Assembly (NCBI RefSeq): GCF_025273675.1
Contig: NZ_CP045809.1
Span: forward strand, 1,054,001-1,118,000
Reading direction: 5' to 3'
Length of the DNA stretch: 64,000 nucleotides
Source: Gordonia pseudamarae
Lineage (GTDB): Bacteria; Actinomycetota; Actinomycetes; Mycobacteriales; Mycobacteriaceae
The position numbers and the translations under genes were made by a program. Under the pieces are notes generated by a model. That model was not told the DNA's origin. It made no database searches and saw only the letters and a list, made by a program, of their open reading frames with translations. This document shows, in pieces, positions 26,443 through 35,320 of this stretch; position 1 is the stretch's first letter; each line of letters starts with the position of its first letter.

Positions 26443-27228
26443 CTACGGCAGTTCGACCTTCTCCGCGAGCCAGCGGCCGTCGTGTTCGGTCATCGTGATG
26501 CGGATGCGGCTGCGGTCGATGCGGGGCTGGGCATTGGAGACGTTCTGGACGGTCTGGTCGACGAACATCAGGACCACCACCTTGTCGGTCGTCGCCGATT
26601 CCACTCCCGAGGCGAGTACCGTGCCCTTGGCCTGGGCTTTGTTGTCCACCAGCAGCTGCCGGAGCTGATCACTGGACTTGGCGTACATCGCCCGGAACTC
26701 ACCGGTCGATCCGGCCAGGACGGCCGCGAAATCCTTGTCGATGGAGTTCGCGCTCACGCTGGTCAGCGTGGTGGTGAACTCGCGCGCCGCCGACACCGCG
26801 GCGTCGGCGGCCTTGTCGGTGTTGTCGGCCGCCCGCGACTGCGAGCCGAACCACGCGGTTCCCGCGATCCCGGCGACGGCGAGTACGGCCAGGATGATCA
26901 CCCCGATACGGGCGGATCGGGCGCTGCCGAGCGCGGCACGCAGCCGGGCCGCCCGTGCGGGGGCTGCCGCCACTGCGGTGGCAGGCTCGTCCCGGGTGGC
27001 CTTCTCCTTTGCGGCCTTCGCCGGTGGGGTCTCCTCCTTCGTGGCCTTCGTTTCGGTGGCTTCTTCTACCTCCGTGTCCCCTGTCCCGTTTTCCGCTGTC
27101 CCGCCTTCCGTTGCTCCGTCTTCCGTTGCTCTGTCGTCCCCTGTCCGGTCTTCGGCCACGGTGGTCTTGTCCTCGTCGGCGGGGCCATCGGACTTGCTGT
27201 CGGTGCGGTCGGGCAGTGTGCGTGTCAT
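26443..27228 (-). CDS. Mce-associated membrane protein
   Basis: 261 residues. An acidic, Glu/Thr/Lys-rich disordered N-terminus (to about 90), one membrane segment (IGVIILAVLAVAGIAGTAWF) and a C-terminal extracytoplasmic NTF2-like domain (RAMYAKSSDQLRQLLVDNKA, then VVVLMFVDQTVQN) match the Mas/Mam proteins encoded after mce operons. Such proteins stabilise the MceA-F complex. It is 27 nt downstream of mceF and closes the operon. Confidence 0.88.
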   Translation of the reverse strand: MTRTLPDRTDSKSDGPADEDKTTVAEDRTGDDRATEDGATEGGTAENGTGDTEVEEATETKATKEETPPAKAAKEKATRDEPATAVAAAPARAARLRAALGSARSARIGVIILAVLAVAGIAGTAWFGSQSRAADNTDKAADAAVSAAREFTTTLTSVSANSIDKDFAAVLAGSTGEFRAMYAKSSDQLRQLLVDNKAQAKGTVLASGVESATTDKVVVLMFVDQTVQNVSNAQPRIDRSRIRITMTEHDGRWLAEKVELP

Positions 27229-27255
27229 GATGTCTCTCCTTGTGTCCCGGGCGCG

Positions 27256-28593
27256 CTAGCGGGGCTGGTCGATAGTGGGTTGCGGTGCGGGCAGCGGGTT
27301 GGGCTGGTTGGGCAGTACCGGACCGGCGAACGGCAGGGGGATGCTCAGCGGCCCGGTTGGGGTGGGGGTGGCGCGGGCACGCGGGTCGGCACCCTCGGGC
27401 AGGGTGTTGGTGTCGTCCCCGGGCGGGCGGGGTGCGTTGCGTGCACCGCGGATCAGCACCGACGGATCATTGTTGGGGCAAAAGGTGTACAGGTATGGTT
27501 CGGGGAAACTGGGCTCCGATGACGCGAACCGTGGCAGCTGCAGGTAGTCGCACGACGCCCGCGGATACACGTTGAGCGCACCCCAGATGCCGCCGTCGTG
27601 CATCGTGTAGGTGAGCGCCTTGAGCACCGACCCGCGGCCACTGGCCGGGAAAAAGAAGTCATTGAGCGCGGGCAGCCGCTGGTACACCAGTTGGGTGACG
27701 GTGGCGAGATTACCCAGCAACTGCACCATCGTCGGCGAGTTGTCGGCGATGATCGCGTCGATCGACGACAACAACGGCGGTGTCTGCTTCAGCAACGTCC
27801 GGTAGCCGCCGACGCTTCGCGACACTCCGGTGAACAGGGTGTCGAGGTTACGGGCGGTCTCACCGATGGCTGCGCTGCCGTCGCCGAGGGTGGTGAGCAC
27901 CACCCGGCTCGACTTGATCAGCGATGTGGTCTGCGGCAGAACCGAATCCAGCGTCGATATCAGGAATGTGCCGCCGTCGATGATGTCGCGCAGCTTTTCC
28001 GGGCCCGCGGTACTGACGCCGAGTTCGTCGCGGATGGTTGCGAGCTGGTCGGTGTCGATCTGGGCGAGCATGCCATCCAGATCGTCGAGCAGGGTGGCCA
28101 GCGGTGTGGGGGTGCTGTCCGGTGCGTTCGCGGTGATCTCGGTACCGTCGGTCAGGTACGGACCGTTCGATGTAGCGGGCCGGAAGTCGACGTATTGTTC
28201 ACCGGCAAAGGACAATCCGGCAACGCGCACCGGGGAGTCCCGCGGGATGTGGGCATCGGCGTCGATCGAGAGCACCGCCACCACGCCGTCGGGATCGAGT
28301 TCCACCGACGAGACCGATCCCACCTTGACCCCGCGTACCGTCACCTCCCGATCGGCGAGCAGGCCGCCCGAATCGGCGAAACGGATTCGCACCGAGATCG
28401 TGTCGTCGGCGTTCAGCCCGAACACGGCAACCGCGTGATAGGCGATACCGAGCAACAGCACCAGTCCCAGACCGATCGCCGACAGCGCCAGCCGGTGCCG
28501 AACCGCCGCCCGGACGGTGGAGGTGATCGCCCTGGCCGGCAGGTCGGCGGCGCGCGCGGCGGGGCCGGAATGGAAGTCGGTACGTGTGGTCAT
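27256..28593 (-). CDS. mceF: MCE-family protein F
   Basis: 445 residues. An N-terminal membrane helix (LALSAIGLGLVLLLGIAYHA) precedes the MlaD/MCE domain (IRFADSGGLLADREVTVRGV, then GSVSSVELDPDGVVAVLSID). A long helical region and a Pro-rich tail (PTPTGPLSIPLPFAGPVLPN) follow. It forms part of the hexameric MceA-F conduit that carries lipids across the periplasm-like space to YrbEAB. It overlaps mceE by 4 nt. Confidence 0.92.
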   Translation of the reverse strand: MTTRTDFHSGPAARAADLPARAITSTVRAAVRHRLALSAIGLGLVLLLGIAYHAVAVFGLNADDTISVRIRFADSGGLLADREVTVRGVKVGSVSSVELDPDGVVAVLSIDADAHIPRDSPVRVAGLSFAGEQYVDFRPATSNGPYLTDGTEITANAPDSTPTPLATLLDDLDGMLAQIDTDQLATIRDELGVSTAGPEKLRDIIDGGTFLISTLDSVLPQTTSLIKSSRVVLTTLGDGSAAIGETARNLDTLFTGVSRSVGGYRTLLKQTPPLLSSIDAIIADNSPTMVQLLGNLATVTQLVYQRLPALNDFFFPASGRGSVLKALTYTMHDGGIWGALNVYPRASCDYLQLPRFASSEPSFPEPYLYTFCPNNDPSVLIRGARNAPRPPGDDTNTLPEGADPRARATPTPTGPLSIPLPFAGPVLPNQPNPLPAPQPTIDQPR

Positions 28594-29891
28594 CGGGGAG
28601 CCGTTCGACTCGGTGTGGTGGTGCGGGTTGTCTTCGCCGGTTTCTTCGTCGGGTGCTTCTCAGGCTTCTGGGTCTCGGACTTCGGGGCTTTCTGGGACTT
28701 CGGGGCTTTCTGGGACTTCGGGGTCTTCTGGGACTTCGGGGTCTTCTGGGACTTCGGGGTACGTGGGTCGAGAACGTCGTCGCCGGGGCCGAACTTCATC
28801 TTCAGCCGCAGCAGCGAGTACATGATGGTGCCCGCGAAGTTGTCGATGTCGATGGTGCCGGGCAGCTCGCTGCCCGGGTCGGCCGAATGGCGGAAGTCCG
28901 GGAGTGCCCCGGCCGACAGGTCCTCGAGATCGGCGTCGACGTGGGCACCGGTGGAGTTGACGATCTTGAGAACCGGTGGCAGCAGCTTGTTCATCTTGTC
29001 CAGCGATGCCCGCGGGTCGGTGGCGGCCTTGTTGAGCTCGTACGATATGCGGTTGATGCTGGCGGCGAGGTGTTGCGTCCTACCGGTGGCCACCGACGGG
29101 AACGTCGACAGGGTGGAGCTGATGGCGCCGACCTTGTCGATCAGGGCGAGGATGTCGTCGGTGTTGGCCGAGATCACCTCGACCGCCGGACCGGCCGCGG
29201 CGATGGACTCGGTGAGCGTCGACCGGCGATCGGACAGGGTGCGCACCAGCCCGTCCGTGTGCCTGAGCGCGGTACGGATGTCGCCGGACCGCTCGGAGAG
29301 CCTGTCGATCAGCGTGGTGGACTGTGCCACCAGATCGGCCAGCGCGGCACCGTTGTCGCCGACCGCGGCCCCCAGACCGTTGAGGAGATTGGTGAGGTCG
29401 CGGAGCACCCCACCGTTGACGAGCAGCGCCGACGAGGCCAGCACCTGTTCGATGGTGGCGGCCGCCGAGGTGGAGTCGAGCGGGATCTTGTCACCGTCGC
29501 CGAGCATCGCGCCCGAGAGATTGTCGCCGTCGGCCCGGACCTCGGGTGGGGTGACGGCCACGAACACCTCGCCGAGCGGTGTGGCGGTGCGTAATTGGAC
29601 ACCCGTGCCCACCGGCAATGTCACGTCGTCGCGGATCCGCAGGGTGACCACCGCCGTGTAGTCGCGGACCGCCATCCCCGACACCTCGCCGACATCGGCG
29701 CCGGCGAGGCGCACCTTGGCGCGTTCGGGCAGGTTCAGCGCGTTGGTGAACTCCGCTGTGATGCTGTAGAAATCGCCGCCGCCGTCGCCGCGCTGGGGCA
29801 GCGGCAGATCTTCCAGACCCACACCGCACCCGGACAGCAGGACCGTGGCAGTGGTGACGACGGCGAGCCTGCGCGTGGAGCGCGTGGTCAT
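28590..29891 (-). CDS. mceE: MCE-family lipoprotein E, with basic repeat tail
   Basis: 433 residues from ATG 29891. The signal (LAVVTTATVLLSGC) ends in a lipobox, as in MceE/LprK-type lipoproteins. The MCE domain is ITAEFTNALNLPERAKVRLA, then GADVGEVSGMAVRDYTAVV. The C-terminus is unusual: five PKSQK-type repeats and a Lys/Thr/Arg-rich end, coded by an 18-bp tandem repeat. The frame continues upstream to 30083, but the 4-nt ATGA overlap with mceD and the lipobox fix the start. Confidence 0.92.
   Translation of the reverse strand: MTTRSTRRLAVVTTATVLLSGCGVGLEDLPLPQRGDGGGDFYSITAEFTNALNLPERAKVRLAGADVGEVSGMAVRDYTAVVTLRIRDDVTLPVGTGVQLRTATPLGEVFVAVTPPEVRADGDNLSGAMLGDGDKIPLDSTSAAATIEQVLASSALLVNGGVLRDLTNLLNGLGAAVGDNGAALADLVAQSTTLIDRLSERSGDIRTALRHTDGLVRTLSDRRSTLTESIAAAGPAVEVISANTDDILALIDKVGAISSTLSTFPSVATGRTQHLAASINRISYELNKAATDPRASLDKMNKLLPPVLKIVNSTGAHVDADLEDLSAGALPDFRHSADPGSELPGTIDIDNFAGTIMYSLLRLKMKFGPGDDVLDPRTPKSQKTPKSQKTPKSQKAPKSQKAPKSETQKPEKHPTKKPAKTTRTTTPSRTAPR
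28679..28760 (-). repeat. 18-bp tandem repeat in the mceE tail
   Basis: Four full copies and one partial copy of an 18-bp unit (plus-strand ACTTCGGGGCTTTCTGGG or ACTTCGGGGTCTTCTGGG). They give Thr/Ala-Pro-Lys-Ser-Gln-Lys repeats on the minus strand. Adjacent copies are identical in pairs, a sign of recent duplication. Confidence 0.9.
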
Positions 29892-30973
29892 CTGGCCAGC
29901 CCTTCGAGCATCGAACTCAAACCGAAGTCGGGGCCGAAATCCCTGGGTGTTCCTGTGGCACAACCCCTGTCCTTCATCTGCAGCGCGTTGCAGATCTCCT
30001 TCATGAGGGTGCCGTGGGTGGCCACATGGTCGAGGACTCCGTGGACGCGGGCCGCGCCGCGGGGGATGTCGATGACGTTCCACACGTTGTCCATGAGCAG
30101 CGGAGTCACATTGAGGAACTCCTGGAGTTGCCGCCGGTAGTCGACGAGTGCCCGGGTGACCGTCTGCGCACCGGACACGGTCTGTGCCAGGTGGTCGCGA
30201 CGGGTGGTCAGGATCTCGGTGGCCTCACCGAGAATCGCGTTGATCTGCGCGCCGGTGGTTCCCCAGCCGATGCGCTGGTCGGCGAACAGGTCACTGATCT
30301 GGTGCACCGACGAGCCGAAACCGCGGATGAGCTTGTCGTTGTCGGCGGCCGCCTGGGACAGTGCCGAAAGGTTCTTGACGGTTTCGGTGATGCTTTCGCG
30401 GGTCCGGTCGCCGCCGTCGTCGCCGACGGCCAGTGCCTGCGACAGGGTGGTGAGCGCGGAGCGGATGTCGGGACCGTTGCCGTCGGTCAGGGCCGAGGCC
30501 GTCGACAGCAACTCCGCCACCGGTCCGCCGCCCGTGCCGTCACCCTGCAGGCTCCGCGCCAGATCCTCGGTCATCGCCAGGGTGCGGTCGAGTTCGACGG
30601 GGACACGCGTGTCGTCGATGACCTGACCCGCGGCCAGGCGCGGTCCGCCGTCGTAGACCGGGGTGAGTTCGACATGCCGGTCGGTCAGCACCGAGGTGGA
30701 CACGGTGACGGCGGTGACGTCGGCGGGCACCGGGGTGTCGGCGTCGATCCGCATTCTCACCTCGACGTAGCTGCCACGGTGGGTGATGGAGGTGACCTTG
30801 CCGACCGTCATACCCAGCACGGCAACGGCATTGCCCTCGTACAGACCGGCCGTGCTGTCGAACTTCGCGACCACGTCGATGGTCTGATCCTTGTCGAGCC
30901 ACATCCTGGCCGCGCCGACCACGAGCACGGCGACGACGGCGAGGGCAACGGCCACCTTGACGAGCGTTTTCAC
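29888..30973 (-). CDS. mceD: MCE-family protein D
   Basis: 361 residues from GTG 30973, chosen because it overlaps the mceC stop by 4 nt, the pattern of this operon. One N-terminal membrane helix (VKVAVALAVVAVLVVGAARM) and the MCE domain (VVAKFDSTAGLYEGNAVAVL, then GMTVGKVTSITHRGSYVEVR) are followed by a long helical region with SALSQAAADNDKLIRGFGS. Subunit of the lipid-transfer hexamer. Confidence 0.92.
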   Translation of the reverse strand: MKTLVKVAVALAVVAVLVVGAARMWLDKDQTIDVVAKFDSTAGLYEGNAVAVLGMTVGKVTSITHRGSYVEVRMRIDADTPVPADVTAVTVSTSVLTDRHVELTPVYDGGPRLAAGQVIDDTRVPVELDRTLAMTEDLARSLQGDGTGGGPVAELLSTASALTDGNGPDIRSALTTLSQALAVGDDGGDRTRESITETVKNLSALSQAAADNDKLIRGFGSSVHQISDLFADQRIGWGTTGAQINAILGEATEILTTRRDHLAQTVSGAQTVTRALVDYRRQLQEFLNVTPLLMDNVWNVIDIPRGAARVHGVLDHVATHGTLMKEICNALQMKDRGCATGTPRDFGPDFGLSSMLEGLAR

Positions 30974-32010
30974 TGGCAATCCTTGAAGTAGGCCGGCAGA
31001 TTGACCACCTCCGCCTGTGTCGATACCGCACACATCCACGAGTCGATGAACGGCCCGGCCACCGAGCTGAAATCGACCTCGTTGCCGGTGCCGGTGGTAT
31101 TGGTGAAGTTGCGCAACGGGACCGGGAGGATTTCCAGGGTGTTGCGCAGCAGGGCGTCGTTGCGTTGCAGGGTGGTGAGTAGCCCGTTGAGGTTGGTGAT
31201 CAGCGCCTGCACGCCCGAATCGTCGTCGACGATGATGGTGCGCAACTGCGTCACCACCTCGGTGGTGGCGCCCAGTAGCCGGGTGATGGTGTGCTGCCGT
31301 TGCAGCAGGGCGCGCAGCAGCGACTCGCCGGAGGTGACGAGTTCCCCGAGGTTCTTTTGCTGATCCCGGACCACGTCGGTGAGTTGCTGTGTGCTGGTGA
31401 GCAGTCCACCGATCTGTGAGCGCCGGTCGGCCAGGACCGTCGACAGGTTCTGCACGTTGGCCAGCACCTGGGGGATGAGCGCCGGGGTGTCGTCGAGCTG
31501 ATGGGCGAGGGTGGACATCGACGTGGCGATCGCGTCGGCGTCGACCTTCTCGAAGGTGACCGTGGCGTCCTGCAGAACCTCCTGAAGCGTGTACGGAACC
31601 TCGGTATGGGACAACCTGATCGTCGCGTCGGGCAGGTCGCCCTTCCCGCCGGGGCGCAGGTCGATGTATCGGGAGCCGAGCAGGGTGGTGAGTTTGATCG
31701 CCGCCCGGGTGGACGGTCCCAGGTCGACGTCGGCGTCGACGTGCATGTCCACACGCACCAGCGTGCCCGCCAGGGCGGTCCTGGTGACCGTGCCGACCTG
31801 CACGCCGGCCACGTTCACCGCGTCTCCCGACGAGATGCCCGCGGCCTGGGCGAACTCGGCGTGCACGGTACGTTTGCCGATGCCGCCGGCGCTGATCTGC
31901 AACGCGGTGGCGATGATCACCGCCATGATCACCAGTGCGGTGGTGCCGACGAGGGCCTTGTTGCGTTCGGCGAGGGGCCTTTTCAGCCAGCCGAGCAATC
32001 GTTGCGACAT
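30970..32010 (-). CDS. mceC: MCE-family protein C
   Basis: 346 residues from ATG 32010 (AGGTGA upstream); a GTG at 32019 that overlaps the mceB stop by 4 nt is equally possible. Membrane helix ALVGTTALVIMAVIIATALQ, MCE domain VHAEFAQAAGISSGDAVNVA, then GVQVGTVTRTALAGTLVRVD. The C-terminus (MCAVSTQAEVVNLPAYFKDC) has two Cys that may form a disulfide. Subunit of the Mce hexamer. Confidence 0.92.
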   Translation of the reverse strand: MSQRLLGWLKRPLAERNKALVGTTALVIMAVIIATALQISAGGIGKRTVHAEFAQAAGISSGDAVNVAGVQVGTVTRTALAGTLVRVDMHVDADVDLGPSTRAAIKLTTLLGSRYIDLRPGGKGDLPDATIRLSHTEVPYTLQEVLQDATVTFEKVDADAIATSMSTLAHQLDDTPALIPQVLANVQNLSTVLADRRSQIGGLLTSTQQLTDVVRDQQKNLGELVTSGESLLRALLQRQHTITRLLGATTEVVTQLRTIIVDDDSGVQALITNLNGLLTTLQRNDALLRNTLEILPVPLRNFTNTTGTGNEVDFSSVAGPFIDSWMCAVSTQAEVVNLPAYFKDCQ

Positions 32011-32015
32011 CGTGG

Positions 32016-33047
32016 TCACCTGCAGATCGGGGATTGTTTGATGCGGCCCCCGGAGGCGCTCGCGACGATGGTGGGGATGACGGTGCTCAGCGCGGGCACG
32101 AAGGTCGCATTGAGATTGCACAGGTAGGTCTCGATGTAGGAACCGCCCTGCGTGACCCGGGCCAACCCCTTGAGCAGCGGGGCGAGGTTGAATCCGAGAT
32201 AGCCGAAGGATTCCTTGTCGGCCAGGAAGTGGCCGAGGAAGCCTGGTTCGCGGTCGAGCATCGTGGTGAACTCCGGCAGCGCCTGCGAGGTGAGCACGGC
32301 CGCCCGGTCCACCACTGTGGCGGTGACGTCGATGTTCTTGAGGAACCGGTCCTGTTGCGCCGACAGCCCGGAGAGCACGTCGCGGGTACTGCGGACCACC
32401 GTGTCGATCTCGCCGCGCTGGTCGGCGAACACCCCGACGATGTCGGACAGGTTGGTGATGACCCGCCCGAGCAGGTCATCGTCTCCGGTCAGGGATTTGG
32501 CGAGTTCGGAAGTCTGCGCGATCAATTGGGCGATCGATCCGGTATCGCCCTGGAAGGACCGGATGATGGCGGTGGTCAGGTTGTCGACCTGCTCGGGATC
32601 CAGAACACTGAACAGTGGTTCGAATCCGTTGAGCAGACCGGAGATGTCGAACGACGGTTCGGTGTGGTTGATCGGTATCTCGTTGTCCCGCAACGGTGCG
32701 GGGTCGATCTGCTGGTCCCGCGACAATCCGAGAAACCGTTGTCCGACGATGTTCTGGTAGGTGACCGATGCCCGGGTGCGCGAGTCGACGAGCTGGTCCT
32801 TCTCCACCCGGAAACGGACTTTCGCGATCGCGCCGTCGAGGGACACCTTGTCGACGCGGCCCACCCTGATGCCTGCCATGCGGACGTCGTCGCCCGCCTT
32901 GAGGCCGGTCACATCGGTGAATCGTGCGGTGTACGACACGGACTCGCCGTCGACGCCGCGTCGCAGGGTCGCCAGCACGGTGGAGGTGAGGGCGATCGAG
33001 ACGATGAGGAACAGGATCATCCCGATCAGCGGTTTGCGCACACTCAT
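32016..33047 (-). CDS. mceB: MCE-family protein B
   Basis: 343 residues. N-terminal membrane helix PLIGMILFLIVSIALTSTVL, MCE domain YTARFTDVTGLKAGDDVRMA, then GIRVGRVDKVSLDGAIAKVR. The C-terminal part is helical (LLKGLARVTQGGSYIETYLC) and ends with Cys. Overlaps mceA by 4 nt. Part of the lipid importer. Confidence 0.93.
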   Translation of the reverse strand: MSVRKPLIGMILFLIVSIALTSTVLATLRRGVDGESVSYTARFTDVTGLKAGDDVRMAGIRVGRVDKVSLDGAIAKVRFRVEKDQLVDSRTRASVTYQNIVGQRFLGLSRDQQIDPAPLRDNEIPINHTEPSFDISGLLNGFEPLFSVLDPEQVDNLTTAIIRSFQGDTGSIAQLIAQTSELAKSLTGDDDLLGRVITNLSDIVGVFADQRGEIDTVVRSTRDVLSGLSAQQDRFLKNIDVTATVVDRAAVLTSQALPEFTTMLDREPGFLGHFLADKESFGYLGFNLAPLLKGLARVTQGGSYIETYLCNLNATFVPALSTVIPTIVASASGGRIKQSPICR

Positions 33048-34441
33048 CGCGGGGTTCTCCCTTCGCTCGCGGATGTGTCGGCGACGGGGGTGACGGAGAT
33101 GTCGGCGCCACGGGTCACCGGGCCGAGCAGCAGGGTGGAGGTGACTGGGTTTCCACCGACGAGCCGCCCGAGCTGCTGCTGTTCGGCCTCGCTGCCGACC
33201 GATCCGACATTCCCGCCCATGTTCGCGACCGGCCTGTATCCCTTGGTGACATCGTTCATATGCCCCGTCACTTCGCTCGCCCCGGTCGTGTACCCCGGAG
33301 TTCCGCGTACCCCGGCCTTCTTGCCCGTGTATTTCGGTGCGGTGACCACCGTTGGTGCCGTCGTGCAGCTCTCACCCTCCATCGTCCCGTAGCGCGGGCA
33401 GTCCGCGCGGGTGTACAGGCGGTGAGGGGTGACCTGCAGACGGAACTTGCCGCGCGCGTTCTGCTGTCCTTCGGGCCAGAACTCGGTGAACCACTTGTCG
33501 GAGATTTCGGCGATCGCCACCACCGTTCCGGTGAACGAATGCCCGCCGCGGGCAACCACATCCGCGATCGGCGCGGCCTCGGAGGTGATTTTCTTGATCG
33601 TGGCCGCGTTGTTGCCCATCGCCACGTCGATTCGTCCGGTGGTGGTGATCCCCGCGGACAGCAGCGTCTGCAATTGCCGTGATTGGGCGGCCACCGTCCG
33701 CATCGGCACCACCGATGAATGCAGGGCGTCGAGCAGCTCCGGAGCCGACTTGCCCAGCGCTGTCACCGATTCGGTGAGGCCGTCGAGCAGGGACGGTCCG
33801 CCCGGCGTCATCACCGCGTTGATCTCGGTGGTGATGCGGCGCAGCTGGGCGCCGGCCGCCACGATGTCGGTGCCGCGCCGATCGGTGGCGGCGGTGACGG
33901 CGGCGAGCAGGCCGACCGTGGTGTCGCCCGGTTCGCGGGCCGATGCCGACACGATGTCGCGGATCTTCGACAGCGCCGTCTGGAACTGCACGGTGTCGTT
34001 GTCGCGGTTCTCGGTGATCACATCGCCCGCGCGCAGGGTGCGTGCCGGTGCGGTCCCGGCGGTGTCGTCGAGCAGCTGCACCGATGACACCGCGAACAGA
34101 TTGCTGGGTACCACCCGTGCGGTCACCGATTTGGGAATCGATTGTGCCCGAGATGGTTCCAGGGCAATCTCGACCACAGTACGGTCACCGGGCAGGCCCG
34201 GGGTCACGCCTCGGACCGCGCCGACGATCACGCCGTGATACTTGACATCCGAACTCTTGGGCAGACCGTCGCCGACATCGGAGAGCTCGGCGGTCACCGA
34301 TACCGAATCGGTCAGTGAGCCGCCGGCTTTGAGGACGGTGGCCGCCACGATCGCCACGACGACCGCGACCGCGACAAAAGCGCTCACCGCCAGCCTGCGT
34401 GTGCTGATTCCCCTCGGCCCCTGTTCATACACCCCGGTCAT
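33044..34441 (-). CDS. mceA: MCE-family protein A
   Basis: 465 residues. N-terminal membrane helix LAVSAFVAVAVVVAIVAATV, MCE domain VTAELSDVGDGLPKSSDVKY, then HGVIVGAVRGVTPGLPGDRT. A long alpha-helical segment and a Gly/Thr-rich C-terminal tail follow (APTVVTAPKYTGKKAGVRG). Its start is 3 nt from the yrbEB stop. First MCE protein of the operon. Confidence 0.93.
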   Translation of the reverse strand: MTGVYEQGPRGISTRRLAVSAFVAVAVVVAIVAATVLKAGGSLTDSVSVTAELSDVGDGLPKSSDVKYHGVIVGAVRGVTPGLPGDRTVVEIALEPSRAQSIPKSVTARVVPSNLFAVSSVQLLDDTAGTAPARTLRAGDVITENRDNDTVQFQTALSKIRDIVSASAREPGDTTVGLLAAVTAATDRRGTDIVAAGAQLRRITTEINAVMTPGGPSLLDGLTESVTALGKSAPELLDALHSSVVPMRTVAAQSRQLQTLLSAGITTTGRIDVAMGNNAATIKKITSEAAPIADVVARGGHSFTGTVVAIAEISDKWFTEFWPEGQQNARGKFRLQVTPHRLYTRADCPRYGTMEGESCTTAPTVVTAPKYTGKKAGVRGTPGYTTGASEVTGHMNDVTKGYRPVANMGGNVGSVGSEAEQQQLGRLVGGNPVTSTLLLGPVTRGADISVTPVADTSASEGRTPR

Positions 34442-34444
34442 GGT

Positions 34445-35305
34445 CTACCCGCTCAATCGGGCCGCGGAGTCGATACCCCAGAACAGGATGGTGGCGATGA
34501 GATTGGCGACGATCATCGCCGAGATCGCCGCCCGCATCGCCCGGCCGGCCGCGGTGCCCACGCCCTGCGGACCGCCGCTGGCGTAAAAGCCGTAGTAGCA
34601 CTGGATGAGTGAGGTGATGATGACGAAGATGACCGCCTTGGCCAGTGAGTACAGAACGTCGACGGGACTGAGCACCAGCTGGAAATAGTGCTGATAGGTG
34701 CCGTTGGACAATCCGCCCGAGAGGAAGACCACCGCCTGCACCGCGAGATAGTTGAGCGCCAGGCACACCAGGTACAGCGGAATGACCGCGATGACCGCGG
34801 CGAAGATCCTGGTGGACACCAGATAGGGGATGGGCCGGATCGCGATGCTTTCCAGGGCGTCGATCTCCTCGGCGATCCGCATCGCCCCCAGCTGCGCGGT
34901 GAACCGGCATCCGGCCTGCGAGGCAAATGCCAATGACGCCATCAGCGGGGCCAGCTCGCGGGTTGCGGCGGTGGAGGCGACCATGCCGGTGGCCGGTTCC
35001 ATGCCCAGCATCTGCAGCGCGTTGTAGCCCTCGATGCCGACAATCGCGCCACCCGCCGCGCCGAGCACGAGAATGACGCCGGCGGTGCCGCCGCCCACCA
35101 CGATGGAGCCGTTGCCCCATGTGACGTCGGACAGCACGCGCTGGGTTTCCTTGCCGTAGTTCTTGACTGCCTGTGGGATCGAGGCGATGGCGCGAACACA
35201 GAAGTAGGCGATGTGTCCGAGTTTGAGCCACCACGCGGTGACCGCCCTGGTGGCGAGGACGATCGGCCTGGTGCCGGGCGGATAGTAGGGGGCGGGTGCG
35301 GCCAT
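34445..35305 (-). CDS. yrbEB: MlaE-type permease, YrbEB
   Basis: 286 residues with the MlaE/YrbE domain: LGHIAYFCVRAIASIPQAVK, the conserved LASQAGCRFTAQLGAMRIAE with EEIDALESIAIRPIPYLVST (the EQ-loop-like coupling motif), and SLIQCYYGFYASGGPQGVGT. It pairs with YrbEA to form the inner-membrane core; the ATPase (MceG/Mkl) is not in the window, as usual. Spaced 15 nt from yrbEA. Confidence 0.95.
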   Translation of the reverse strand: MAAPAPYYPPGTRPIVLATRAVTAWWLKLGHIAYFCVRAIASIPQAVKNYGKETQRVLSDVTWGNGSIVVGGGTAGVILVLGAAGGAIVGIEGYNALQMLGMEPATGMVASTAATRELAPLMASLAFASQAGCRFTAQLGAMRIAEEIDALESIAIRPIPYLVSTRIFAAVIAVIPLYLVCLALNYLAVQAVVFLSGGLSNGTYQHYFQLVLSPVDVLYSLAKAVIFVIITSLIQCYYGFYASGGPQGVGTAAGRAMRAAISAMIVANLIATILFWGIDSAARLSG

Positions 35306-35320
35306 GGGAATCCTGTCCGT

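Noticed and set aside
27598..29661. 687-codon plus-strand frame across mceE and mceF
   Set aside because: Antisense to two clear MCE proteins with 4-nt operon overlaps; composition is that of a shadow frame.
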